A stretch of DNA of 64,000 bases from Rhizomys pruinosus (taxonomy: Eukaryota; Chordata; Mammalia; Rodentia; Spalacidae). The notes beneath the pieces are model-generated. The model had not been told where the DNA came from. It did no database searches and saw only the letters and a program-made list of their open reading frames with translations. The translations under genes and the position numbers were made by a program. Below, piece by piece: positions 34,748 through 47,005 of this stretch; the first letter of the stretch is position 1, and each line of letters begins with the position of its first letter. The stretch is from contig VZQC01012264.1 in the NCBI GenBank assembly GCA_009823505.1, positions 565,195 through 629,194 on the forward strand. The letters run 5' to 3'.

Positions 34748-35890
34748 TGGGCCGCCATAGTGGGTGTGGCGGAATCAAAACCCACGTCCTCTGCAAGAGC
34801 GGTTGGCGCTCTTAAACCACTCTAGGCCATTGTCTCCAGCCCCCTTAAACATTTTATTTTTATTATGATAAATATATATTTTGCATGTATGTAAGTGCCT
34901 CATGTATGGAGAACAGCAGAAGAGGTGTGGATCCCCTGGAACTGGTGTTACAGGAGGTTGCTAGCCGCCAGTGAGTGCTGGAAACCGAACAAGGGTCCTC
35001 TACAAGAGCAGCCAAAGCCTAGCTGGGAACCATCTCTTTACCCCACCCACCAATTTTTTTATATTAAATTAAAATTTAAATCGGAATGAGCAGGGTATGA
35101 TGATGCCATGCCTTTAGTCTCATCCCTGGGGAGAAAGAGGCAAGCCACCCTGGTTTACACATGAGTTCCAGAGTGTAATACTAGAACAAACACAAAAAAA
35201 ACCCTACAAGAGACACTGTCAAGGACTGAAGTATGGCCCGCAGTTAAGAGCACTGGCTGCTCTGTTCAGAGACCCAGGTTCTGTTCCCAGTACCAACTGG
35301 TGGCCTAACAACTATCCATAACTCCAGTTCTAGTGGAATCTGACTCCGTCTTCTGGCCGAAGTGCACTTAAAGACATGGAGCTGAGCGTGGTGGCGCACG
35401 CCTTTAATCCTAGCACGTGGGAGGCAGAGGCAGGCAGATCTTTGTGAGTTCAAGGCCAGCCTGGTCTGCAGAGTGAGTTCCAGGACAGCTGGGACTAAAG
35501 GGAAGACCCATTCTATGAAAAAGAAAAAGAAAAAAAAAAAAAAAAAAAGAGGTTGTAGCAGTGTGAATAAGTAGTCAATTAGAGCAGACATTATAAATAC
35601 TTTCATCACCAGAGGAAAACTGATTAGTACCTGTAATAGTTTCCAAGGGCTGGGGCTTTTGTTCTGTTTTGTTTGTGGGACTGGTGCTTGAACTCAGGTT
35701 GTTATATGCTAAGTAGGCACTGTACCCACTGAACTATATTCCCAGTGTTTTCCTCGTCCCTGTTTTCATTTTGTTTTGAAGTAGGATCTCACTAGGTTAC
35801 AGTCTGGTTTTGAATTCATTGTATAGGGTCAGGCAGGCTTTGTATTTGTTAACCTTCCGACCAGAGCTGTTTTAAGTACTCTACAGTCTT
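34748..35890. repeat. Direct repeat unit D2
   Basis: Second copy of D1, head to tail, differing by indels. Shared landmarks are the B2 end (34748-34838), gcatgtatgtaagtg (about 34882) and the B1 (about 35385-35520). D2 begins inside a B2, as expected for a junction rather than a new insertion. Confidence 0.75.
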
Positions 35891-36662
35891 TTTAAAAAAG
35901 TAAAAAAAATAAAATGTTTAAATGTATTTTGATTTATTTATTTTTATGTGTCTGAGTGGTTTGCCTTTGTTTATGGAAGTGCACTTGTATAGTGCAAAGT
36001 CCAAAGAGGCCAGAAGAGGGTGGACCAGAATTTTTTCTGAGCAGGTATAGTAGCACATACTTTTAACCCCAGCATTCAGAGGGAGGAGGATCTCTGTAAG
36101 TTCAAGGCAAGCCTGGTCTACAGAGTGAGTTCCAGGCCTGTCTAAAAAAAAAAAAAAAAAGGAAGGAAGGAAGGAGAAAAAAAGAAGGGGAAAAAAAGAG
36201 AATTGTGGTACCCCAGATTGGCCTTGAATTCACAGAGATCTGCCTCAGCCTCAGCCTCAATTTCTTTTTCTTTAAAAAAAAATTTTAAGGTTTATGCATG
36301 GTGGTGCATGCTTTTAATACCAGTACTCAGGTGGCAGAGGCAGGTAGATCTCTGTAAGATTGAGGCCAGCCTAGGGGCTGGAGAGATGGCCTAGCGCTGA
36401 CTGCTCTTGCAGAGGACCCAGGTTCGATCCCCAGCACTCACATGGCGGCTGAGAGCCGTCTTTAACTCCAGTTCCAGGGGAATCCAACACCCTCTTCTGA
36501 CCTCCGTGGCATTGCACGACACGGGTGCACAAACCTACATGCAGTCAGTACATTCATACACATGTGAAAATAAAATTAAAAAAAAAAAAAGATTGAGGCT
36601 AGCCTCGTCTACATATGGAGTTCCAGGCCAGCCAGTGCTACATGAACTTGAGACCCTGTCTC

Positions 36663-36693
<31 letters not shown>

Positions 36694-37860
36694 AAAAAGA
36701 AAAACAAAATTTCTAATTAATTTTGTGGCATCTATGCATGGGGCGGGTAATCTCTCTGTCCAATCTCTGTGGTGTCAAGGATGTGTGTTCACCAGGGAGC
36801 AATTTAGATCTATGCAGGAGGGTGTTTAACTGAAAAGGAAACAAAGCCATTTAAGAACCTATGTGCATTTATATGAGGCCCAATGACAACAAAAGAATAC
36901 CCTGAAGGTTTGTTGATCTTTCTGGTGAGAATAAGCTTGTAACCTTACACTCTAGGGTTAAGATAAAACTACAGGTAATTGCCAGTGTATCTCCTACTAT
37001 TATAATGATAATTCGACTATTGCCTGAACCCTTTAATTCTTTAAAAAAAAAAAACTTTTTAGAGAGTCTAGCCATCTAGCATAGACCGACCTGCCTCCAC
37101 ATGCCAGCATTACAAAGTGCACACCAGGGGCACTGTGTGGTGGCACAAGCCTTTCATCCGAGCACTCCAGAGGGAGGGAGAAGCAGCAGACCTCTGTTGA
37201 AGGTTGGCTTTCAAACTGGCAATTAACAGAAAACAGCAAATTCATATAGTTCTGTTTTAGGCATAGTATTCAGAGTGAAAAAATAATTTCCTAGAGGTAT
37301 TATAATTAGCAAAGAAGCATAAGACAGAAAATACTTATGCTCTCTTTAATGTAGAGTTAGCCTCATGTGTGCCAGAACTGTGGCCTTTGTACAGTTAGCA
37401 GACTACTAGCTCTGTAACCATATTAATTTATTTTTATGTATGTATGGACAGCCCAGTTTTTCATGTCACATGATCTGAAAAACCATTCTAAAAGCATGTA
37501 AAATAAGTTTGTTTTCTTTCTCTTGTCCAAGAAAGCTGTTTTAGTCTAATACTGCAGAGAGTTTATGAATAGGATATTAAATGTCTCTTTTTGATTTGCA
37601 TCAAAAAGTTGACTTAATTTTTAAGTTTCATTTTCAGGGTTTCATCGTCATGGATTTAATCCTGTTTCAACTTCTGAAGGAATACTGCAACTCTATACCT
37701 TTGCTAGGTTTTATTCAGCAGGCCCCTCTGGGTAGTTCCCAGCCTCCACGCCCACACTTGGTGCCCCCTGGGAAGCGTCCTGGCACCGCCCACCCGGAGC
37801 GGGTACGAATCACAGGCAAGGCGGCTGATGGACTGGCCAGCAAAGCCTTAAGTCTCGGGG
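35891..37860. other. Right arm upstream of PCLAF
   Basis: Contains a plus-strand B1-like piece (36035-36150) and a B1 split by a plus-strand B2 (36373-36590), whose flanks repeat agattgaggccagcct with one mismatch. Positions 36700-37850 are non-repetitive apart from a decayed B1 at about 37060-37190. Nothing coding was recognised; the 141-codon frame at 37581-38006 covers the promoter and is probably chance. Confidence 0.6.
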
Positions 37861-38054
37861 CTGTCACTGCTGGACTCCGGCGATTGGTTCAGGGTGAAGG
37901 CGCGGAACCAATGGGGGCCACAGCTCGCGAGAGTGAGTGGAGCGCGCGGGAAAGAGACCCTTATAAACCGTGGCGGGAGAGTCATTTTCGGGTCCTTGTC
38001 CAGTGAACACCTTCCCCTGCAGTCGGCCCTTCCACGGTCTCCTCGGGTTTCAAT
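37861..38054 (+). promoter_or_regulatory. PCLAF: PCLAF core promoter and 5' UTR
   Basis: An inverted CCAAT box (ATTGG, 37883-37887) and a direct one (CCAAT, 37908-37912) lie upstream of an E2F-like GCGCGGGAAA (37944-37953). A TATAAA (37962-37967) places transcription start near 37990. This is a typical layout for an S-phase gene driven by NF-Y and E2F, in keeping with the known cell-cycle control of PCLAF; binding itself is inferred. Confidence 0.7.
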
Positions 38055-38100
38055 ATGGTGCGGACTAAAGCAGACTATGTCCCGGGCACCTACAGAAAAG
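38055..38100 (+). CDS. PCLAF: PCLAF coding exon 1
   Basis: 46 bases ending AGAAAAG/GTGAAAG. Intron 1 (38101-38324) is only 224 bases, G-rich and SINE-free. Confidence 0.95.
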
Positions 38101-41100
38101 GTGAAAGAAGGCGAGGTGGGGGTCTGGGGGGTCTGGGGTGGGGGCTGTCGGTGGGATGGAGATGCCCCCGCGGCCCCCGTACCAGCCAGGAGGAAGCTGC
38201 AGGGACCAAGCGAGGTCGTTCTGCTGTTTCTCATCCCCGGGAGACTGGTGAGACCATAGCACTGAGACTGTGGCTCCGAGCCCTCCGGTCCACTTCTGAA
38301 AGCCTCTTTTCCCTCTCTTTACAGTGGTGGTTTCTCGAGCCCCCAGGAAGGTGCTTGGTTCTTCCAGGTTTGTCGCTAATTCTCCCTCGTGTTCTTCAAG
38401 GAAAGGTAAGAATGCCTGGACGCTCCCGGAAGGAGAGAAGCACTTCTGAAAGGCTATCAGGCCGGGCACTGTAGTCCTTCTGGCCTGCAAGGCCCCATCC
38501 ACTGTCCACTGTGGATTGATTTTTATTCACTTTCCTTCCTCTGGAACTTATTTCCCTTGATATCCTCACGCCTAAATTTCTTAGTTAAATTTTTTTTTTG
38601 GGGGGGGGTTGAGGCAGGGTCTCCCTTTAGCCCAGCTGACCTGGAAGTCACTATGTAGACCAGGCTGGCCTTGAACTCACAGAGATGGCCACAGTTTATT
38701 ATTTAATTATTTTATTTTATATTATTATTTTATTTTATTATTTTTTTTTGGTCTTTTCGAGACAGGGTCTCCCTGTAGTTCCAGCTGTCCTGGAACTCAC
38801 TCTGTAGACCAGGCTGACCTTGAACTCACAAAGATCCACCTGCCTCTGCCTCCCAAGTGCTAGGATTAAAGGCGTGCGCCACCATGCCTTTAATTAATTT
38901 AATTTAACTTAATTAAAGGCGTAATCCCCTCCCCCAAAAAAGGGGCTGGAGAGATGGCCTAGCGGTTAAGAGCGCCACTGCGCTTACAGAGGACTGAGTT
39001 CGATCCCCAAGACACCCACATGGCGGCCGAAAGAAAACCTGTCTGAAAACTCCAATTCCACGAGGAGAACTCAGTTCCAGGGGAATCTGACACCCTGCTT
39101 CTGACACGGGTGCACAAACTTGCATTGCGACAGTACATTAATACCCATTACAGAAATAAAATAAAGTGCTGGGTGTTGGTGGCAACACGCCTTTAAAAAA
39201 ATATCAACTTGGGAGGCAGAGGCACTGCGGATTCTCTGTGAGTTCGAGGCCGCAGCCTGGTCTACAGAGTGAGTTGCCAGACAGCCAGAGCTACAGGGAG
39301 ACCTGTCTCAAAAAGACCAAAAAAAAAAAAAAAAAAAAGGCATAATCCACCTCACTAGGATGATGGTTGATGGTACAAAGCACATTCTTTGTGTGTGGGT
39401 ACATGGGTGCATGTATGCATGGGTGTGTGTGTGTCTGTCTGTCTGCCTGCCTACCTGCCTGTTTGTCTGTGTCTGTGTATGCAGTGCATTCTCTGGGCAC
39501 TGAACCCCCAGCCTTTGCCTTTGTTGGGCACTCTACTATACTGAGCTACATTCTCAGCGTATACTGACTTACTGTAACTATTTTTCTAATTTTGTTTCTG
39601 CATTCTCTCCTCTTCCTCCTTCCCTTTGAGTCTCATGTAGCCCAAACTGGCCTTGAAATTAAAATGTATAGAGGCTAACTTTGAACTCTTGATCCTTCTG
39701 CCTCCATTCCCAGAGCGTGGGAATTAGGCATGCGCCACTGATAACTGGTTTATTTGGTGTTTTACTGCATGCTAAGCAACTCTACCAACTGAGCCACAAC
39801 CATAGCCCCTCCCTCCCTCCTTCCCTCACTTCTCTCTGGCTAGAGAAATGGCTAAGCAGTTAGATTAAAAGCATTTGGTGGTAGGGGGCTGGGGAGATGG
39901 CCTAGCGGTTAAGGGTGCCGACTGCTCTTGCAGAGGACCTGGGGTTCGATCCCCAGCACCCACATAGCAACTGAGAACCATCTTTAGCTCCAGTTCCAGG
40001 GGAATCTGACACCCTTTTCTGACCCCCCGAGGCACTGCACGACACAGGTGCACAAATCTACATGCAGACACTACATTCATACACATACAAAAATAAATTA
40101 AAAAAAAAAAAAGCTGGTTGAGCTTAAAAAAAAAAAGAGCATTTGGTGCTCTTCCAGAGGACCTAAATTCTCTTCTTAGTACCCACCTTGGGTGGCTCAC
40201 AAAACTACCTGTAACTCTAGCTCCAGAGGATCTGACTTCCTTTTCTGACCTCCAAAGGTCCCTGTGTTCATATGGGCACCTACCTATGCTTGTGTGTATG
40301 TGTGTAGATGAATTTTAAAATCTTAAAAAAAGTGCAAACTTCCAGGCATGGTGGAACACGCCTTTAATCCCAGTACTCTGGAGGCAGAGGCAGGCAGATC
40401 TCTGTGAGTTCAAGGCCAACCTGGTCTACAGAGCGAGTGCCAGAACAGCTGGGGCTAAAGGGAGATCCTGTCTCAAAAAAGCCAAAAAAAAAAAAAAAAG
40501 TGCAAACCATATGACCAGACCATCTATATGAGAACAAATCTTTATTTATTTAGCCAAAGAGGATTCTCAGCCGCCATGTGGGTGCTGGGGATTGAACCTG
40601 GGTCCTCTGCAAGAGCAGTCGGCACTCTTAACCACTAGGCCATCTCTCCAGCCCAAGAAAACAACTTTTATAAGATTTCATTAACAGAGTTTGTGACAAA
40701 TATTTTAGGTCAAAACAAAAATACATATGGAAACAATTTTCTTGGTCTTACTGTTATTTTTAATTTTTTCTCTTATTAGCTGGGCATGGTGGCACATGCC
40801 TTTAATCCCAGCACTTGGGAGGCAGAGGCAGGTGGATCTCTGTGAGAGGGAAGCCAGCCTGAGCTGCATAGTGAGTTCCAGGCCAGTTGGGGCTACAGGG
40901 GGACCCTGTTCAAATAAAAAAAGTAATAAAAATGTAAAAAAAATATTAATTTGCCTATGCTAGTTTTGAGTTCACTGTGTACTTCAGGAAAGCTTAGAAC
41001 TTTTTTTTTTTTTTTTGGTCTTTTTGAGACAGGGTCTCCCTGTAGCCCCAGCTGTCCTGGAACTCACTCTGTAGATCCCGCTGGCCTTGAACTCACAAAG

Positions 41101-41314
41101 ATCTGCCTGCCTCTGCCTCCCAAGTGCTAGGATTAAAGGCATGCGCCACCACGCCTGGCTGAAAGCTTAGAATTTTCGATCCTTCTGAGTAGCCCTGTGC
41201 CACCAGGCCTGGCTTACATTGCATCTTCAACTAAATGACCTTATCGGGTAGGAAGGTCGCTCAGTGGTGGAACATCTGCTTAGCACATTTGGGGCCCACG
41301 TTCAATCTCCAACA

Positions 41315-41369
<55 letters not shown>

Positions 41370-44300
41370 CAATCTCCAACATCTCACCCACCACACACAA
41401 CTAAATAAATGTGAGGGTCTGCAAGATAAATGGCTCACAGTTTAAGGGACTGACTGTTCTTGCAGCGAGGACATGGCGCTCATACAAATACTGTCCATAC
41501 ATTCTTAGTTCAGGATCCCCCCACCCACCCCACCCTGCGTTTCTACCCTTCTTCCCTGACTCCACGGGCATTGCACAATGCCCCATGGGTGTTACTGCAA
41601 ATACTGCATATACAGTTAAGCTGCATATACCTAAAACAAAACAATAAAAATAAATAATTTATAATAAATAAATAAAGCCAGGTGTGGTGTTCCAATCCCA
41701 CCTTTAATCCCACACTCTGGAGCAGAGGCAGGTGGATAGGTCATTGGATCTCTGTGAGTTTCAAGGTAGCCTGGTCACATATAGCGAGTTCCAGACTAAG
41801 CTGGTTCTATGCTCATTCTCTGAATTCAAAGGGAAAAGAATTTACTTAACAAAAGTTTGTTTGGCAAGAAAAACAAGGGTGTGGTGGTATATCACGTTAT
41901 CTTAGGACTTGGGAGGCAAAAGCAGGGTGGCATCTCCTGTTAGATGGAGACCTGCCTGGTCTATACAAAGAGTTCCAGGCCGCTGAAGGCTAAAGGAGAT
42001 CCTGTCTCCAAAAAGACCAAATAAGTAAATGGAATCAATAAATAACTGAAAAATAACTGAGATCTTAGCCGGGTGCGTGTGGTCGCACACCTTTAATCTA
42101 GACACTTGGGAGGCAGAGGCAGGCGGTATCTTTGTGAGTTCAAGGCCAGCTGGTCTTACGAGCGAGTTCCCCGGGACGCTGGGGCTACCAGGAGACCTGT
42201 CTCAGAAACAGACTTAAAAAAAAAAGAAAATAAATGAAGCTAGAGCCGGGCCTAGTTGGTGCCATGCCTTTTAATCCTAGCACTGGAGGTCAGAGGCAGT
42301 GTGATCTTTGTGAGTTGTAGTTCAAGGCCCAGCCTGGTCTACCGAGTGATTCTCAGGACAGCTGGGGCTTACAGGGAGACCCGTGTTGAAAAGACCACAA
42401 ACAAAAAAAAAAAGGAAATTTTATTTGGATGTTTATCCAGCTATGGTTCTTTTTTTTTTTTTCTTTTTAGTTTTTACTTTTTTTTTTTTTTTTTGGTATT
42501 TTGGAGATCAGGGTCTCCCTTTTAGTACCAACTTGTCCTGGAGCTCGCTCTGTCAGACCAGGCTGGCCTTGAACGCACAAAGATCACCTGACCTCTTGCC
42601 TCCCGAGTGCTGGATTCAAGGCGTGACGTCCACCGACAACCGCACTGGTTCTTTTTTTAGAAAATTTTTTATTTTATTTTATTTTTATTTTTTTTTTTAT
42701 ATTTATTTTATTTTCTTTATGTGTCTGAATGTATGGTCTGCATTACATTTGTGCACGCATGTGTCGGTGCCTTGCCACGGAGGTCAGAAGGAGAGATGCG
42801 TCGGATTCCCTGGAAATGGAGTTTCCTGGCATAGAGTTACAGCCGGTTCTCAGCCGCCATGTGGGTGCTGGGGAATCGAACCCCAGGGTCCTCTGCAGAG
42901 CAGTCAATGCGCTCTTAACCGCTAGGTTATTCTCTTCCAGTCCCCCACATGGTTCTTATAATATGAATAAGTATATCACTTCCTTAGAAAACATAACATC
43001 TTAGCCTAAACCAAACAAGAAATTCCTCCAAATTCCGGGATATGATTGCATGGAGATGTATTGTATTATGTGTATGATGTGCAAATTATATTAACTATAA
43101 CTAGACAGATCAAAGTATAACCACCCCCACAAACAACACAAACAACCAACAACCAACGAGAACTGCACTCCAAAGCACCGCAGACAAAAAAATGTTTTTT
43201 CCCAAAAACAACCGAACACTCTCTTTGCTTTGAACAAACATACAACTTTCTGTGGAAAGACTCAACAAAAAAGGTTCAAGACCATGGCGGCATATATGGC
43301 AGGTGCATGAACTCAGGTGGGTAGACGTAGTGTAACGCGGGTGGAATTCCAGAGGGTATTGGCGGGTCATTGGTCACCAAAGGCTGAGATGTTCGTACCT
43401 TCACTGTTATGTAGAAACACTTCCTGACCGTCCCCAGACTAAAACAGCTCGCGGCCGTGAGGCGCATGCCTTGAATCCCTAGCACTGGGCAGGCAGAGGC
43501 TAGTGTGATGTTTTGTGAGTTCAAGGCCAGCTGCTTACCAGAGTGAGCTCTCCAGGACAGCTGGGCTACAGCGGAGACCCTGTCTCAAAAAGACCAAAAA
43601 AAAAAAAAGTTTAATAACAATAAAAATTATATTTACAAAAAAAAAGAAAAAAAAGGAAAAGTGTATCGAGCTTATAATTCCACTATTAGGAGGCTGAGGC
43701 AAGAGGATTGATAGTTCAAGGCCAACCTGGACTACATGGGTTCTAGGCTAGCCTCAGCCACATAGTTAGATTCCGTCTCAACCTCTTCTCCCTCCCAATA
43801 AAATCTAAGCTTGGTGGTTCATGCCTGTAATCCCAGCATTTGGGAGGTAGAGGCAGAGGATTAAATATTCAGGGTATCTTCAGCTATAGTAAATTGAGGC
43901 AAGCCTGGGCTAACAAGGCACTATTTTCCAAAGCAGAAAAAAAATACAACAGCCAAACAAAACAAAACAAAATCAAGTATATCTAATTTTAGTGTGACAG
44001 TACATAAGACTATTAGAATAGATTTTTTTTTGGTGCTTTTGAGACAGGGTTTCCGTATAGTCCCAGCTGGTCTAGAACTTGCTTTGTAGACCAGGCTAGC
44101 CTTGAACTCACAGAGATCTTGCCTCTGTTGGAATTAAAGTTGGGCACCACCCTGCCCAACAAGGTATTTATTATTTTCAATTATTTATATATGTGAGGGT
44201 GTGTGTGCATGTATGTGCTTGTCAAGGCCAGAAGCCATGGTTTAGATACCCTGAAGTTACAGGTGGTTGTGAGTTTCCTGACGTGGGTGCTGGGAATTGA

Positions 44301-45000
44301 ACTCTGGTCCTATGGAAGTGTAATATGTGTGCTCTTAATCACTGAGCCACATCTTCAGCCTTTTTTCCTTAAAAATATTTTTAATACTTGGGAGGCAGAG
44401 GCAGGTGGATCTCTGTGAGTTCAAGGCCAGCCTAGTCTACATAAGGAGTTCTAGGACAGCTGGGGCTGCAGGGAGACCCTGTCTCAAAAAGACCAAAATT
44501 TTTTTTTTAATTTATAACTAGTATTGTGGGGGATATGATACAACATGAATATGGAGGTCAGAGGACATTTTGGGGAAGTTGGTTCTCTCCTTACACTTTA
44601 TGTAGCATCTGGGGATTGAACTCAGGTCATCAGGCTTGAGTAGCAAATGTTTTACCCCATGAGCTATCTTGCCAGGCTGCTTTTAAAAAGATTTTTATTT
44701 CAGGGATGGTGGTGCATGCCTTTTGTTCCAGTACTCAGGAGGTAGTAGAGGCAGGTGGATCTTTGAGTTCCAGGCCAGCCTCATCTACATAGTAAGTTCC
44801 AGGCCAGCTGGGGCTACAGGGAAACCCTGTCTCCTTAAAAAAATAAAATTAATCAGGTGTACTGATGAACACCTTTAATTACAGCATTCAAGAGGAAGAG
44901 GCAGATGGACCTCTAAGTTCGAGGCCAGCCTTTTCTATATAGTAAAGTCTGGGTCAGCCAGAGCTACATAGTGAGACACTGTCTCAAAATTGTTTTTTTA

Positions 45001-45047
<47 letters not shown>

Positions 45048-46965
45048 CTGTGTAGGGTGTTGAATCCCCTAGTGCTTGAGTTTTGGGAAGTTGTGAGCCA
45101 CCTGATACGAGTGCTGAGAATTGACTCTGGTTCTCTGAAAGATCAGCAAGTGTTCTTAACCACTGAGCCATCTCCACAGCCCACATTTTCTAGTTTAATA
45201 TGAATGTAATATCACTTATTACCTTTGAGAAGCTGATATTAAAGAAAGTTTTTTAAGGAATGGCAATTATATTCTTTGTTCTTATTTAGTTCTGTTTCTA
45301 TTTTACAGCTGAAAATAAGTATGCAGGAGGGAATCCAGTTTGTGTACGGCCAACTCCCAAGTGGCAAAAAGGAATTGGAGAATTCTTCAGGCTGTCCTCT
45401 AAAGATTCTGAAAAAGAGAATCAGATTCCTGAAGAAGCAGGAAGCAGTGGTCTGGGAAAAGCAAAGAGAAAGTAAGTTTTTATGTTTTGGGAGGCAGAAA
45501 ATGTCCTCTTAAAAGACAAATGGGATATTGAATAATTTAAAATTTTCTCTTCAAGCCAGTAAGAAAATGTAAACCATGATTTTTTTCTTCATTTTGTTTG
45601 AGACTATAGCCCCAGCTTGCCTGGATCTTGCTATATAGACCAGGCTGGCCTAGATCTCACAGAGATCCATCTGGGATTAAAGATGTATGCCACCATGCCT
45701 GCCCATGTTTTGTTTTGTTTTGTTTTTGGTGTTTTCGAGACAGGGTCTCCCTGTAGCCCCAGCTGTCCTGGAATTTTTTTTTAATTTCTACTAATTTTTT
45801 ATGTTATTCTAAATTTCAAATAGCTGCAAAAGGCATGTATTTTAACTTGTCTATAATGAAACTGAGTTCCTATTTATTATGCTTTTAATTTTTATTTTGA
45901 GACATGGTATCACTATGTAACAGTGGCCTGTCTTACACTCACACTAGAGATCTGCTTGCCACGGCCTCCTAAGTGCTGGAACTAAAGGCACACACTACTA
46001 CTCCTACTCTTCTTTATTTAAAATTTTACTATTTTTTTTGGTGTTTGAGACAATTTTATATAGTCCAGGATAACTTGAATTTCCTGCAATCCTCCTGCCT
46101 CAGCATCCTTAGCCTGTCTAGTGTTGGAATGGCAAACATGAGCTTCTACGCTTTGTTGTCTCTCCTTCCTTCCTTCTTCCTCCCTTCTTCCCTATTCCCC
46201 TCTTACTAACTTTTGCTGTTTTGCTGTCTGTCTGTCTGTCTCTCTCTCTTTTTTTTTTTGACAGGGTCTCTCTGTAGCCCCAGCTGGCCTGGAACTCACC
46301 ATGTAGATCAGGCTGGCCTTGAATTCACAGAGATCCGCCTGCTTCTGCTTCCCCCATGCTGGAGTTAAGGGTGTGTGAGCCACTATGAGCCACTATGCCT
46401 GGCCGCTTTCACTGTTTTCAAAAACAAATTTCAGTGGCTAGAGAGATGGCTCAGTCATTAAAAGCACTGACTGCTTTTACAGAGGTCCTGGGTTTGATTC
46501 CCAGCACCCACTTGGTGGCTAACAACCATCCATAACTCCAGTTCCAGGGGATCCAATGCCCTCTTTTGGCTTTGAGTATATTTCCTGCATGTATGTAAGT
46601 GTACCCATGTTGTGCGATGCCTCTGCTTCCCCAGTGCTGGGATTAAAGGTGTGCACTACCATGTCCTGAGTTTAGTTTCTAGTACCAAAACAAGAAAGAA
46701 TGCTGTGTGCTCAATTTCCACAAGAAATATATAGGGGCTGGAGAGATGGCTCAGTGGTAAAGAGCACTGACTGCCCTGGCAGAGGACCCGGGTTCGATTC
46801 CCAGCACCCACGTGGTGGCTAAGGACTGTCTTAACTCCAGTTCCAGGGGAATCCTTTGCCCTCTTCTGACCTCCACAGCACTGCACAACATGGGTGCACC
46901 TACTTACATGCAGACAGTACACTCATACACATAAAAAATATATATATANACATACCCTTTTATGC

Positions 46966-47005
<40 letters not shown>

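Larger units (their letters stand above)
35890..43010. repeat. Right arm of the 7.3 kb inverted repeat
   Basis: Pairs with 26120-33450. Up to 41383 its SINEs are clean and match the quality of the rest of the window; beyond that they are indel-rich like the left arm. This arm carries the working PCLAF promoter and exons 1-2. Confidence 0.85.
38406..45308 (+). other. PCLAF intron 2
   Basis: 6.9 kb. Minus-strand B1 copies lie at 38610-38690, 38750-38890 and 41000-41165. Plus-strand B2 copies lie at 38941-39165 and 39884-40130. Plus-strand B1 copies lie at 39170-39340, 40340-40495 and 40780-40925. From 41384 to about 43650 the SINEs become indel-rich. Clean sequence resumes with B1-like pieces (43680-43800, 43808-43935, 44028-44160, 44380-44500, 44700-44845, 44853-44990), a B2-like element (44165-44360), a B3-like minus-strand element (44520-44685) and a minus-strand B2 (45046-45182). 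No exon was recognised inside. Confidence 0.65.

Noticed and set aside
37581..38006. 141-codon frame upstream of PCLAF, identical to 31806-31381 on the other strand
   Set aside because: It covers the CCAAT, E2F and TATA elements of the PCLAF promoter; its identity in both copies only reflects the inverted repeat.
43110..43524. Overlapping minus-strand frames of 82-86 codons
   Set aside because: They lie in the indel-rich part of the right palindrome arm and include a B1; no recognisable protein.
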